The notes beneath the pieces are model-generated. The model saw nothing but the letters and a program-made list of their open reading frames with translations, was not told the DNA's origin and did not search any database. Below are positions 1 to 6,618 of a stretch of DNA of 11,841 bases, one piece after another. The stretch is from Bacteroidales bacterium. Lineage in GTDB: Bacteria > Bacteroidota > Bacteroidia > Bacteroidales > Bacteroidaceae. Numbering within the stretch: position 1 is the stretch's first letter; each line of letters begins with the position of its first letter. The stretch spans positions 1 through 11,841 of the forward strand of contig SFEP01000069.1 of the NCBI GenBank assembly GCA_004557185.1. Reading direction: 5' to 3'. A program made the position numbers and the translations under genes.

Positions 1-92
1 AACGTTGCCATGCCGCCGTAACAACGTTGCCATGCCGCCGTAACAACGTTGCCATGCCGGCATAACAACGTTGCCATGCCGGCATGGCAACG
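1..92. repeat. 22-bp tandem repeat array ending in a perfect palindrome
   Basis: Four head-to-tail copies of a 22-bp unit that begins AACGTTGCCATGCC lie at 1-22, 23-44, 45-66 and 67-88. Copies 1 and 2 are identical. Copy 3 differs in its second half (GGCATAAC in place of GCCGTAAC). Copy 4 becomes fully symmetric, so that 69-92 is a perfect 24-bp palindrome with its centre between 80 and 81 (half-site CGTTGCCATGCC). The array starts at base 1, so it may continue to the left. The period is not a multiple of three and there are no spacers, so it is neither a coding repeat nor a CRISPR. It lies beyond the gltD terminator. Possible roles are a REP-like palindromic element, a protein-binding array (22 bp is about two helical turns) or an extra transcription stop. 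The function is unknown. Confidence 0.9.
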
Positions 93-102
93 CACGAAGT
101 CC

Positions 103-128
103 CTTACAGGAATGGTTTCGCCTGTAAG
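103..128. other. Small inverted repeat (hairpin) downstream of gltD
   Basis: CTTACAGG at 103-110 pairs perfectly with CCTGTAAG at 121-128 across a 10-nt loop. Neither strand has a T-run directly after the stem in the direction of transcription, so it is not a standard intrinsic terminator. It sits between the gltD terminator and the 22-bp array. It may be a second weak stop or 3'-end structure for the glutamate synthase transcript. Confidence 0.5.
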
Positions 129-170
129 AAAAACGAAAAGAAGGGGGATAAGAACGAGGTGACCGACCCA

Positions 171-225
171 AAACAGCAAAAGCAACCGTGCCGCGAGGGA
201 ACGCTCCCTCACGGAACGGTTGCTT
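171..225 (-). terminator. Intrinsic terminator of the gltBD operon
   Basis: On the minus strand, a 10-bp stem formed by 216-225 and 180-189 (AAGCAACCGT / ACGGTTGCTT) encloses an inner 6-bp stem, GAGGGA/TCCCTC, with a 4-nt loop. The T-rich run TTTTGCTGTTTT follows directly. It begins about 30 nt after the gltD stop codon. Position, strand and T-tract all fit a Rho-independent terminator that ends the gltBD message. Confidence 0.85.
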
Positions 226-254
226 GTCAAAGTTGAGTAGTTTGGATGCGAAGC

Positions 255-1496
255 TTAGGCTTGCTGACCTTGCAGATAGGCATCGATGTCGGCAGCAGCC
301 TTACGGCCGCCAGCAATGCATTTCACCACCAGACTGGCACCTGTGGCTGCATCGCCTGGGCGACCGCCCTCAGGGTTGGGTTTCCACTCCACTTCCTCCA
401 CTTCTACGCCACACACGTGGCCGTTCTTCGTACCGATGAACTTGTTCGAGGCTAACGACCAGCGGCGTTCGCATCCCTCCTCGTGGCTCGAACTCGTTTT
501 GAGCACCATGGGCCACTGCGGCCAGGGCGTTTGCGGGTTGTGGCCTACGGGCGGCTTGGGCATGATTTCAATCTGCGTCACGCTCTTGGCACCCTGGCGG
601 TTGCTGGTGCCAATGCAGTCGCTGCCCGTGTCGCCGCCGCCAATGACGAGCACACGCTTGCCTTTGGCATTCACCAAGTCCTTGTCCGCGAACTGCTGGC
701 CGGCGAGCACGCGGTTCTGCTGAGCCAGCATTTCGAGGGCAAAGTGTATGCCTTTCAGTTCACGACCAGGAATGGCGAGGTCGCGTGCGGTGGGCGTACC
801 CGTGCAGATGCAGTAGGCATCGAAGCCCTTGGGCAACTTCTGTACGTCGACGGGCGATGAAACCTTGAAGATTACGCCCTCGTCCTCCATCACCTTCACA
901 CGGCGGTCAATCACCGTTTTCTGCAGTTTGAAGTTCGGTATGCCGAAGCGGAGCAAGCCGCCCACGTATTCGTCTTTCTCGAACACCGTCACTTCGTAGC
1001 CGCGGTGGTTCAGCTGGTTGGCAGCGGCCAGGCCGGCAGGGCCAGAGCCGACGACGGCCACGCGCTTGCCGTTGCGTTCAATCTGAGCAGGCTGAATGTA
1101 ACCCTCGCGGAAGGCGCGCTCGGCTATGGAGCACTCGTTCTCGCGTATGGTGACGGGCTCATCCATACTGAGTTTGAGCACGCAACTCTTTTCGCAGAGT
1201 GCGGGGCAAATGCGTCCCGTAAACTCAGGGAAGTCGTTGGTGGCATTGAGTATGCGCCACGCCTCGCGCCATTTGCTCTTGAAGAGCGCGTCCTGGAACT
1301 CGGGCGGACGGTTGCCCAACGGACAGGCCCAGTGGCAGAAGGGTACGCCACAGTCCATGCATCGTGAAGCCTGCAACTTGCGGTCGCTTGAGTTGAGCGT
1401 CTGCTCCACTTCACCAAAATCGGCTATGCGCTCATGAATTGGGCGATAACCAGCCTCGCGGCGGGGCACTGTAAGAAAAGCTTTGGGGTTTCCCAT
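255..1496 (-). CDS. gltD: Glutamate synthase small subunit, with an apparent internal deletion near the C-terminus
   Basis: This is the small subunit of glutamate synthase. It takes electrons from NAD(P)H on FAD and passes them through Fe-S centres to GltB. The N-terminal ferredoxin-like region has C46-x2-C49-x4-C54-x3-C58 and C97-x3-C101-x3-C105. The FAD-binding loop GSGPAG is at 150-155 and the pyridine-nucleotide loop GGGDTG at 286-291. Family-typical blocks TPWPQWP and SSSHEEGCERRW follow at about 323-346. The protein is 413 aa, whereas I recall relatives of roughly 450-480 aa. The family block EVEEVEW..GGRP (to residue 380) runs directly into GDAATGASLVVK (from 381). The stretch normally between them, with a hydrophobic LVxLAMGF-type strand and the VFAAGD lead-in, is missing. 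The FAD-contacting GD is retained, but loss of the preceding strand may impair folding or FAD binding. The start is the ATG at 1496, 150 nt after gltB. The gene is certain; the deletion is inferred from remembered relatives. Confidence 0.95.
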   Translation of the reverse strand: MGNPKAFLTVPRREAGYRPIHERIADFGEVEQTLNSSDRKLQASRCMDCGVPFCHWACPLGNRPPEFQDALFKSKWREAWRILNATNDFPEFTGRICPALCEKSCVLKLSMDEPVTIRENECSIAERAFREGYIQPAQIERNGKRVAVVGSGPAGLAAANQLNHRGYEVTVFEKDEYVGGLLRFGIPNFKLQKTVIDRRVKVMEDEGVIFKVSSPVDVQKLPKGFDAYCICTGTPTARDLAIPGRELKGIHFALEMLAQQNRVLAGQQFADKDLVNAKGKRVLVIGGGDTGSDCIGTSNRQGAKSVTQIEIMPKPPVGHNPQTPWPQWPMVLKTSSSHEEGCERRWSLASNKFIGTKNGHVCGVEVEEVEWKPNPEGGRPGDAATGASLVVKCIAGGRKAAADIDAYLQGQQA

Positions 1497-1517
1497 AGGA
1501 TGTTTGTCTTGTTATCG

Positions 1518-1542
1518 AGCCTTGGGCACGTGCCCTCAGGCT
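1518..1542 (-). promoter_or_regulatory. Hairpin just upstream of gltD
   Basis: A 12-nt palindrome (GGGCACGTGCCC) is flanked by AGCCT at 1518-1522 and AGGCT at 1538-1542, giving a bulged stem-loop that ends about 21 nt before the gltD start codon. In the gltBD message it would lie immediately before the gltD ribosome-binding region. It could affect translation or RNA stability. The structure is read from the sequence; the role is inferred. Confidence 0.5.
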
Positions 1543-1602
1543 TGGGTGTGGGCGGCACTCCTTATTATATATAGAGGGAGCGACGGCCTATGTTTGAGGA
1601 GA

Positions 1603-1637
1603 GCAGCACGGCCTTAGCATTGGCACGGCCGTGCTGC
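1603..1637 (-). promoter_or_regulatory. Strong hairpin immediately after the gltB stop codon
   Basis: GCAGCACGGCC (1603-1613) and GGCCGTGCTGC (1627-1637) form a perfect 11-bp GC-rich stem with a 13-nt loop, starting about 10 nt downstream of the gltB stop. A shorter alternative palindrome, GCACGGCCGTGC, lies inside at 1623-1634. No T-run follows on the minus strand, so full termination is unlikely. It may be an RNA-processing, stabilising or attenuating element that sets the gltB:gltD ratio. Confidence 0.6.
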
Positions 1638-1646
1638 CGTTCCCGG

Positions 1647-4600
1647 TTAATAATCTCTCTGCACTTCGGCAATCTTCTGCTGGAGTTTGCGCATCTGCTC
1701 CTCAGCAAGCACACGTTTGTACTCAATGGGCGTAACCTGTATGAAGTCGTCCACGTAAGCAGTCCAGTTGTCGAGCATCTGGCGGGCCAGCTGCGACCCC
1801 GTGTAGAGGTAGTGCTGGCGGATGAGTTCGTGCAGTTCCTTGCGCGAAGCAGAGTCCTCGAGCAGGGAGAGTTCCACCATCTCCATGTTGCAGAAGTAGT
1901 CGAAGGTGTGGTTCTTGTCCCACACATAAGCCACACCGCCGCTCATGCCCGCGGCAAAGTTGCGGCCGGTTTCACCCAGCACCACCACGCGTCCGCCGGT
2001 CATGTATTCGCAGCAGTGGTCGCCCACGCCTTCCACCACGGCGATGGCACCCGAGTTGCGCACAGCAAAACGTTCGCCCACGATGCCGTTGATGTAGACT
2101 TCGCCGCTCGTAGCACCATAGAGCAAGGTGTTGCCCGCAATGGTGTTGTTCTCGGCAGCAAAGTTGGAGCGCACTGGCGGCATCACGGCAATGCGGCCGC
2201 CGCTGAGCCCCTTACCGAGGTAGTCGTTGGCCTCGCCCTCAAGCTTGAAGTTGATGCCATGCACGAGGAAGGCGCCGAAGCTCTGTCCCGCAGAGCCCTT
2301 GAACTTGATGTTGATGGTTTCGTCGGGCAAACCAGCCTGGCCGTACTTGGCAGCCACGGCGCCCGAAAGCATGGCGCCCACCGAGCGGTCGGTGTTGCCA
2401 ATGGCATACTCAAGCGACACTTCCTTCTGGTTGTCGATGGCTTCGGCAGCGGCGAGCAGGATGCCCTGGTCCTTCACGCAATCGATGTCGTGACGCTGCT
2501 CGGTGACGTGGTGCAAGGCAGCATCGCCGGGCACGCGGTGCAGCATGGCACCGAAGTCGAGTAGTGCGGCCTTGCTGCCGGCTTCACGGTGGCGAAGCGT
2601 GATGAGTTCGGTGTGACCAATGATGTCGTCCAACTTGCGGAAGCCCATTTCGGCCAAATATTCGCGCACCTCCTGTGCCAGGAAGCGGAAGTAGTTCACC
2701 ACATACTCGTAGTGACCGCGGAAGTGCTCGCGCAGTTCGGGGTTCTGCGTGGCTACACCCACAGGGCAGGTGTTGGCGTGGCACTTGCGCATCATCACGC
2801 AGCCCAGCACAATGAGCACCGTGGTGCCGAAGCCGAACTCCTCAGCACCGAGCAGAGCCATGGATATGATGTCGCGGCCTGTCTTGATCTGGCCGTCGGT
2901 TTGCAAGCGCACCTGGCCGCGCAGGCCGTTGAGCACGAGCGTCTGCTGTGTTTCGCTCAAACCTATTTCGGGCGAAATGCCGGCGTAACGCATGCTGCTG
3001 GCGGGCGAAGCACCCGTACCGCCCTCAGCACCGCTGATGACGATGAGGTCGGCCTTAGCCTTGGCCACACCTGCTGCAATAGTGCCTACGCCGCTTTCGG
3101 CCACCAGCTTCACGCTCACCTTGGCCTTGGGGTTCACATTCTTGAGGTCGAAGATGAGCTGAGCCAAGTCTTCAATAGAATAGATGTCGTGGTGAGGCGG
3201 GGGCGAAATGAGCGAGATGCCTGGGATGGAGTGGCGCGTGCGGGCAATGATTTCGTTGACCTTATAGCCGGGCAACTGGCCGCCCTCGCCGGGCTTGGCA
3301 CCCTGAGCCACCTTAATCTGTATTTCCTCAGCATTCACCAGATACTCCGTGGTCACGCCGAAGCGGCCCGAAGCAATCTGCTTGGTTTTGCTGCAAAGCG
3401 AAATGCCGTCGAAGGTGTCATGGAAGCGTTCGCTGTCCTCGCCGCCCTCGCCCGTGTTGCTGCGCGTGCCGAGCTTGTTCATGGCCAGAGCCAAAGCCTC
3501 GTGGGCTTCCTTGCTAATGGCGCCGAACGACATGGCACCCGTCACGAAGTGCTTCACGAGGTCGTCAACCGACTCCACTTCGTCAATGGGTATGGGATTT
3601 TTACGGAATTCAAAGAAGTCGCGCAAGAAGATGGGGTGCGCCTTGTCGTCGACGAGGTGCGAAAATTCCTTGAACTTCTTGTAACTGCCCAACCTCGTGG
3701 CCAGTTGCAGCGCGGCAATGGTTTCGGGGTTCCAGGCGTGCTGCTCGCCATCCTTGCGGTAGGAGAAAAGGCCAGCGTAGGGAAGCATGCCATTGAGCAA
3801 GCCGTCCTCGTAGGTGGGGGCAAAGCCTTCGTCGTGCAGCAGGGTGTAGTCGCGGGCAATCTCGTCGAGACGTACGCCACCAATGCTGCTCGTCTTGGTG
3901 CCGAAGTAGCGGCTCAGGAGTTCTTCGCTCAAACCCACAGCCTCGAATATTTTGGCGCCGCGGTAGGAGCGGATGGTGCTGATGCCCATTTTCGACATCA
4001 CCTTATAGAGCCCCTTGCAGATGGCCTTAATGTAGTTCTTCTCGGCCGTGTCATAGTTCATCTGCACTTCGCCGCGCTTCACCAGGTCGTCGAGTATGGC
4101 AAAGGCCATGTAGGGATTGATGGCGCTGGCGCCGTAGCCCAGCAGCAGGGCAGCGTGCATCACTTCGCGTATTTCGCCGCTCTCGACAATGAGCGCCGTC
4201 TCCACACGCTTCTGCACCGAGATGAGGTGATGGTGCACGGCACTCACCGCCAGCAAGGAGGGTATGACGGCATGCTCGGCATCCACGCCGCGGTCGCTCA
4301 GCACAATGTAGTTCACACCATCGAGCACGCTCTGCTCAGCCTGGCGGCAGAGTTCACGCAAGGCTTCCTGCAGACCGGCACGGCCTTTCTTCACCTCGAA
4401 GAGCATGGGCAGCTTCACCGTTTTGAAACCCTTATAGCGGATGTTGCAAAGCAAGTCGAGCTGGCGGTTGTTGAGCACGGGATGCGGCAGGCGCACCATT
4501 TTGCAATGGCTCTCATTGGGCACAAGAATGTTCATGCCCACGGCGCCAATGTATTCGGTCAACGACATGACCAGCTCCTCGCGGATGGGGTCGATGGCGG

Positions 4601-6140
4601 GGTTGGTGACCTGGGCAAACTGCTGGCGGAAGTAGTTGAAGAGCAGTTGCGGACGCTGCGAAAGCACGGCAAGCGGCGTGTCGTTACCCATCGAGGCCAC
4701 GGGTTCGCTGCCGTTGTTGCACATGGGCACAATGGTACGTTCGATGTCCTCGCGGGTAAAGCCGAATACGCGGAGTTTGCAGGCAAAGTCGTCGACGGCA
4801 TTTTCCACCTTACGGCCGCTCTTGAGGGCGTCGAGCTCAATGCGGTTGGTAGAGAGCCACTGGCGATAAGGCTTGGCAGCGGCCAACTGCTCCTTGAGTT
4901 CGCCATCGTAATAGATGCGGCCTTCTTGCGTATCGACCAAAAGGATTTTGCCCGGTTGCAGACGGCCTTTCTCCTTGATGTCGCCTGCCTCGAAATTGAT
5001 GACGCCTGCCTCGGAGGCTACCACCATCATGTCGTTCTGCGTGATGAGGTAACGGGCGGGGCGCAAACCGTTGCGGTCGAGCATACCGCCCGCATAACGT
5101 CCGTCGCTGAAGAGTAGGGCGGCAGGACCGTCCCACGGCTCCATCAGGATAGAGTGATATTCGTAGAAAGCCTTGAGATCCTCGCTGATGGGGTTCTTGT
5201 CGTTGAAGCTCTCAGGCACCAGCATGGCCATGGCGTGCGGCAGACTCAAGCCCGACATCACCATGAACTCAAGCACGTTGTCGAGTGAGGCAGAGTCGCT
5301 CATGCCAGGCTGTATGATGGGGCGTATTTCCTTGACGTCGCCGAGCACTTCGGTGCTGAGCACGGAGGCGCGGGCCTCCATCCAGCCGCGGTTGCCGCGA
5401 ATGGTGTTGATTTCGCCATTATGAGCAAGCAAGCGGAAAGGCTGAGCCAGCCCCCACGTGGGGAAGGTGTTGGTGGAGAAACGCGAATGCACCACAGCCA
5501 AGCCGCTGGTGAAGTAAGGCTGTGTCAGGTCGGGGAAATACTCACGCACCTGCATCGACGAGAGCATACCTTTATATACTATATTACGCGAGGAGAGCGA
5601 ACAGATGTAGAAGTCCTTGTGCTGCACGCGGTTTTCCACCTTCTTACGCACACGGTAAAGTTTGCGCTCAAGCGTTTGGGCATCGGCACCCGTAATGAAA
5701 ATCTGCTTGATGTCGGGCTCTGTGGCGAGGGCATCTTTACCTAGAATGTCAGAGTTGACGGGCACGCTGCGCAAATGCATGAGCTGCAAACCCTCGCGCT
5801 CCACTTCCTCAAGCATGATGCTGAGAATCTTGCCCTGTTCTGCCTCATCCTTGGGCAGGAACATAAGTCCGGTGCCGTATCGGCCTTTTTCAGGCACGGG
5901 TATGCCTTGAAGCAAAATAAATTCATGGGGTATTTGCAGCATGATGCCTGCTCCGTCGCCTGTTTTGTTGTCGGCGCCTTCTGCACCACGGTGCTTCATG
6001 TTTTCTAGCACCTTCAAGGCGGCATCCACCAGTTCGTGACTCTTGCTGCCATGGATGTTAACAATCATACCCACGCCACAAGCGTCGTGCTCATACTCCG
6101 AACTGTAAAGTCCTTGGTTTAGCCATTCAGTTTGTTGCAT
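1647..6140 (-). CDS. gltB: Glutamate synthase large subunit
   Basis: This is the large subunit of glutamate synthase, which makes two glutamates from glutamine and 2-oxoglutarate in ammonia assimilation. Numbered from the ATG at 6140 (1497 aa), the order is as follows. A short propeptide ends at the nucleophile C21 in HDACGVG of the glutamine amidotransferase domain. The domain continues with RFSTNTFPTW and HNGEIN (about 221-245). A central domain follows, then the FMN/synthase domain with SGAEGGTGASP (about 1036-1046). The [3Fe-4S] ligands are C1114, C1120 and C1125 (C-x5-C-x4-C). The C-terminus is the glycine-rich beta-helix domain. An in-frame GTG/ATG pair at 6164/6161 would add 8 residues (1505 aa). 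I prefer 6140 because its propeptide is about 20 aa and remembered Bacteroides homologues start close to the QGLY...HDACGVG block. The gene is full length and intact, and is followed by gltD on the same strand. Confidence 0.97.
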   Translation of the reverse strand: MQQTEWLNQGLYSSEYEHDACGVGMIVNIHGSKSHELVDAALKVLENMKHRGAEGADNKTGDGAGIMLQIPHEFILLQGIPVPEKGRYGTGLMFLPKDEAEQGKILSIMLEEVEREGLQLMHLRSVPVNSDILGKDALATEPDIKQIFITGADAQTLERKLYRVRKKVENRVQHKDFYICSLSSRNIVYKGMLSSMQVREYFPDLTQPYFTSGLAVVHSRFSTNTFPTWGLAQPFRLLAHNGEINTIRGNRGWMEARASVLSTEVLGDVKEIRPIIQPGMSDSASLDNVLEFMVMSGLSLPHAMAMLVPESFNDKNPISEDLKAFYEYHSILMEPWDGPAALLFSDGRYAGGMLDRNGLRPARYLITQNDMMVVASEAGVINFEAGDIKEKGRLQPGKILLVDTQEGRIYYDGELKEQLAAAKPYRQWLSTNRIELDALKSGRKVENAVDDFACKLRVFGFTREDIERTIVPMCNNGSEPVASMGNDTPLAVLSQRPQLLFNYFRQQFAQVTNPAIDPIREELVMSLTEYIGAVGMNILVPNESHCKMVRLPHPVLNNRQLDLLCNIRYKGFKTVKLPMLFEVKKGRAGLQEALRELCRQAEQSVLDGVNYIVLSDRGVDAEHAVIPSLLAVSAVHHHLISVQKRVETALIVESGEIREVMHAALLLGYGASAINPYMAFAILDDLVKRGEVQMNYDTAEKNYIKAICKGLYKVMSKMGISTIRSYRGAKIFEAVGLSEELLSRYFGTKTSSIGGVRLDEIARDYTLLHDEGFAPTYEDGLLNGMLPYAGLFSYRKDGEQHAWNPETIAALQLATRLGSYKKFKEFSHLVDDKAHPIFLRDFFEFRKNPIPIDEVESVDDLVKHFVTGAMSFGAISKEAHEALALAMNKLGTRSNTGEGGEDSERFHDTFDGISLCSKTKQIASGRFGVTTEYLVNAEEIQIKVAQGAKPGEGGQLPGYKVNEIIARTRHSIPGISLISPPPHHDIYSIEDLAQLIFDLKNVNPKAKVSVKLVAESGVGTIAAGVAKAKADLIVISGAEGGTGASPASSMRYAGISPEIGLSETQQTLVLNGLRGQVRLQTDGQIKTGRDIISMALLGAEEFGFGTTVLIVLGCVMMRKCHANTCPVGVATQNPELREHFRGHYEYVVNYFRFLAQEVREYLAEMGFRKLDDIIGHTELITLRHREAGSKAALLDFGAMLHRVPGDAALHHVTEQRHDIDCVKDQGILLAAAEAIDNQKEVSLEYAIGNTDRSVGAMLSGAVAAKYGQAGLPDETINIKFKGSAGQSFGAFLVHGINFKLEGEANDYLGKGLSGGRIAVMPPVRSNFAAENNTIAGNTLLYGATSGEVYINGIVGERFAVRNSGAIAVVEGVGDHCCEYMTGGRVVVLGETGRNFAAGMSGGVAYVWDKNHTFDYFCNMEMVELSLLEDSASRKELHELIRQHYLYTGSQLARQMLDNWTAYVDDFIQVTPIEYKRVLAEEQMRKLQQKIAEVQRDY

Positions 6141-6364
6141 CTTGTTCGGTTTTTTCGGCATCACTGCGCTTCGTTCTTTTACCCCGAAGCCCTTAGCCTT
6201 CTTGTTCTACTGCGTCACCCCTTACAATCTCACCCTGCATGGGGAGATGTGTCGATACCTGACGCCGGCACACTTCCATGCTGTGGCGCCCGCCTTACGG
6301 TTGGCACACAGAACCAATGCAGTAAATAAAACTTGGGTAACGCTTTGTTTGTTAAATCTGAGCG

Positions 6365-6372
6365 CAAAAATA
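6365..6372 (-). promoter_or_regulatory. Possible -7 element of the gltB promoter
   Basis: Read on the minus strand this is TATTTTTG, matching the Bacteroidetes -7 consensus TAnnTTTG, inside the AT-rich part of the spacer. No TTTG -33 box lies at the expected distance. If used, it would give gltB a 5' leader of roughly 220 nt. The match is short and could be chance. Confidence 0.25.
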
Positions 6373-6576
6373 ATAATTTATCTTTCAGATTATCGTTTTT
6401 ACACGTAGATATTTTTCAAAATGCAAGTATGTTGGCACATCAAACAAGCATTTGAGCAAGAAAAAAGCAGAGCAACGCCCCATTGAGGCAACCTATTCTG
6501 TGCGGCCCAGCAACTACTAAGACTTAAAAGGACTCACGACTTTGATAAGTGACGAAAACTGAAAAAGCACGAGCTT

Positions 6577-6595
6577 CATGAACATTTGTTTCATG
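6577..6595. promoter_or_regulatory. Operator-like inverted repeat upstream of the DUF3256-like gene
   Basis: CATGAA (6577-6582) and TTCATG (6590-6595) form a perfect 6-bp dyad with a 7-nt spacer. It lies just upstream of the -7 element at 6603-6610, where a regulator could block or assist RNA polymerase. Arms this short in AT-rich DNA may also arise by chance. Confidence 0.3.
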
Positions 6596-6602
6596 TTTCA
6601 CT

Positions 6603-6610
6603 TAACTTTG
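6603..6610 (+). promoter_or_regulatory. -7 promoter element of the DUF3256-like gene
   Basis: TAACTTTG, followed by CA, matches the Bacteroidetes primary-sigma -7 consensus TAnnTTTG exactly. A TTTG at 6585-6588 is present, but only 14 nt lie between it and the -7 element, shorter than the usual spacing. The element ends 8 nt before the chosen ATG, so transcription would begin almost at the start codon. Confidence 0.5.
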
Positions 6611-6618
6611 CAAGCATT

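Larger units (their letters stand above)
6141..6618. other. Divergent intergenic region between gltB and the DUF3256-like gene
   Basis: This stretch of about 480 bp separates the two divergent starts. The half next to gltB (6141-6330) is GC-rich with no convincing ORF. The middle (about 6335-6420) is strongly AT-rich and contains the only CAAAnnTA (TAnnTTTG on the minus strand) that I found on the gltB side. The right end holds a dyad and a strong -7 element for the plus-strand gene. I found no tRNA, recognised riboswitch or small RNA. Short ORFs across 6132-6408 show no family features and look like chance. Confidence 0.6.

Noticed and set aside
1..92. CRISPR array
   Set aside because: The repeats abut with no variable spacers, and the unit is shorter than typical CRISPR repeats.
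1..92. Plasmid-type iteron origin
   Set aside because: The 22-bp period resembles iterons, but the setting next to gltBD is chromosomal and no replication initiator gene or AT-rich opening region is visible.
483..1367. Plus-strand ORFs opposite gltD (483-860, 1005-1367)
   Set aside because: They have the same codon-register artefact, and the opposite strand encodes clear Fe-S and nucleotide-binding motifs.
1590..5117. Very long plus-strand ORFs (1590-2564 and 2589-5117, same frame) opposite gltB
   Set aside because: Their codons are exact reverse complements of the gltB codons, so stops appear only where gltB uses TTA, CTA or TCA, which this GC-rich gene avoids. The translations are rich in His, Val and Ala and show no domain, while gltB itself is unmistakable.
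6132..6408. Small plus-strand ORFs in the gltB upstream region
   Set aside because: They overlap the gltB start or leader, have no plausible ribosome-binding or promoter context, and show no recognisable family.
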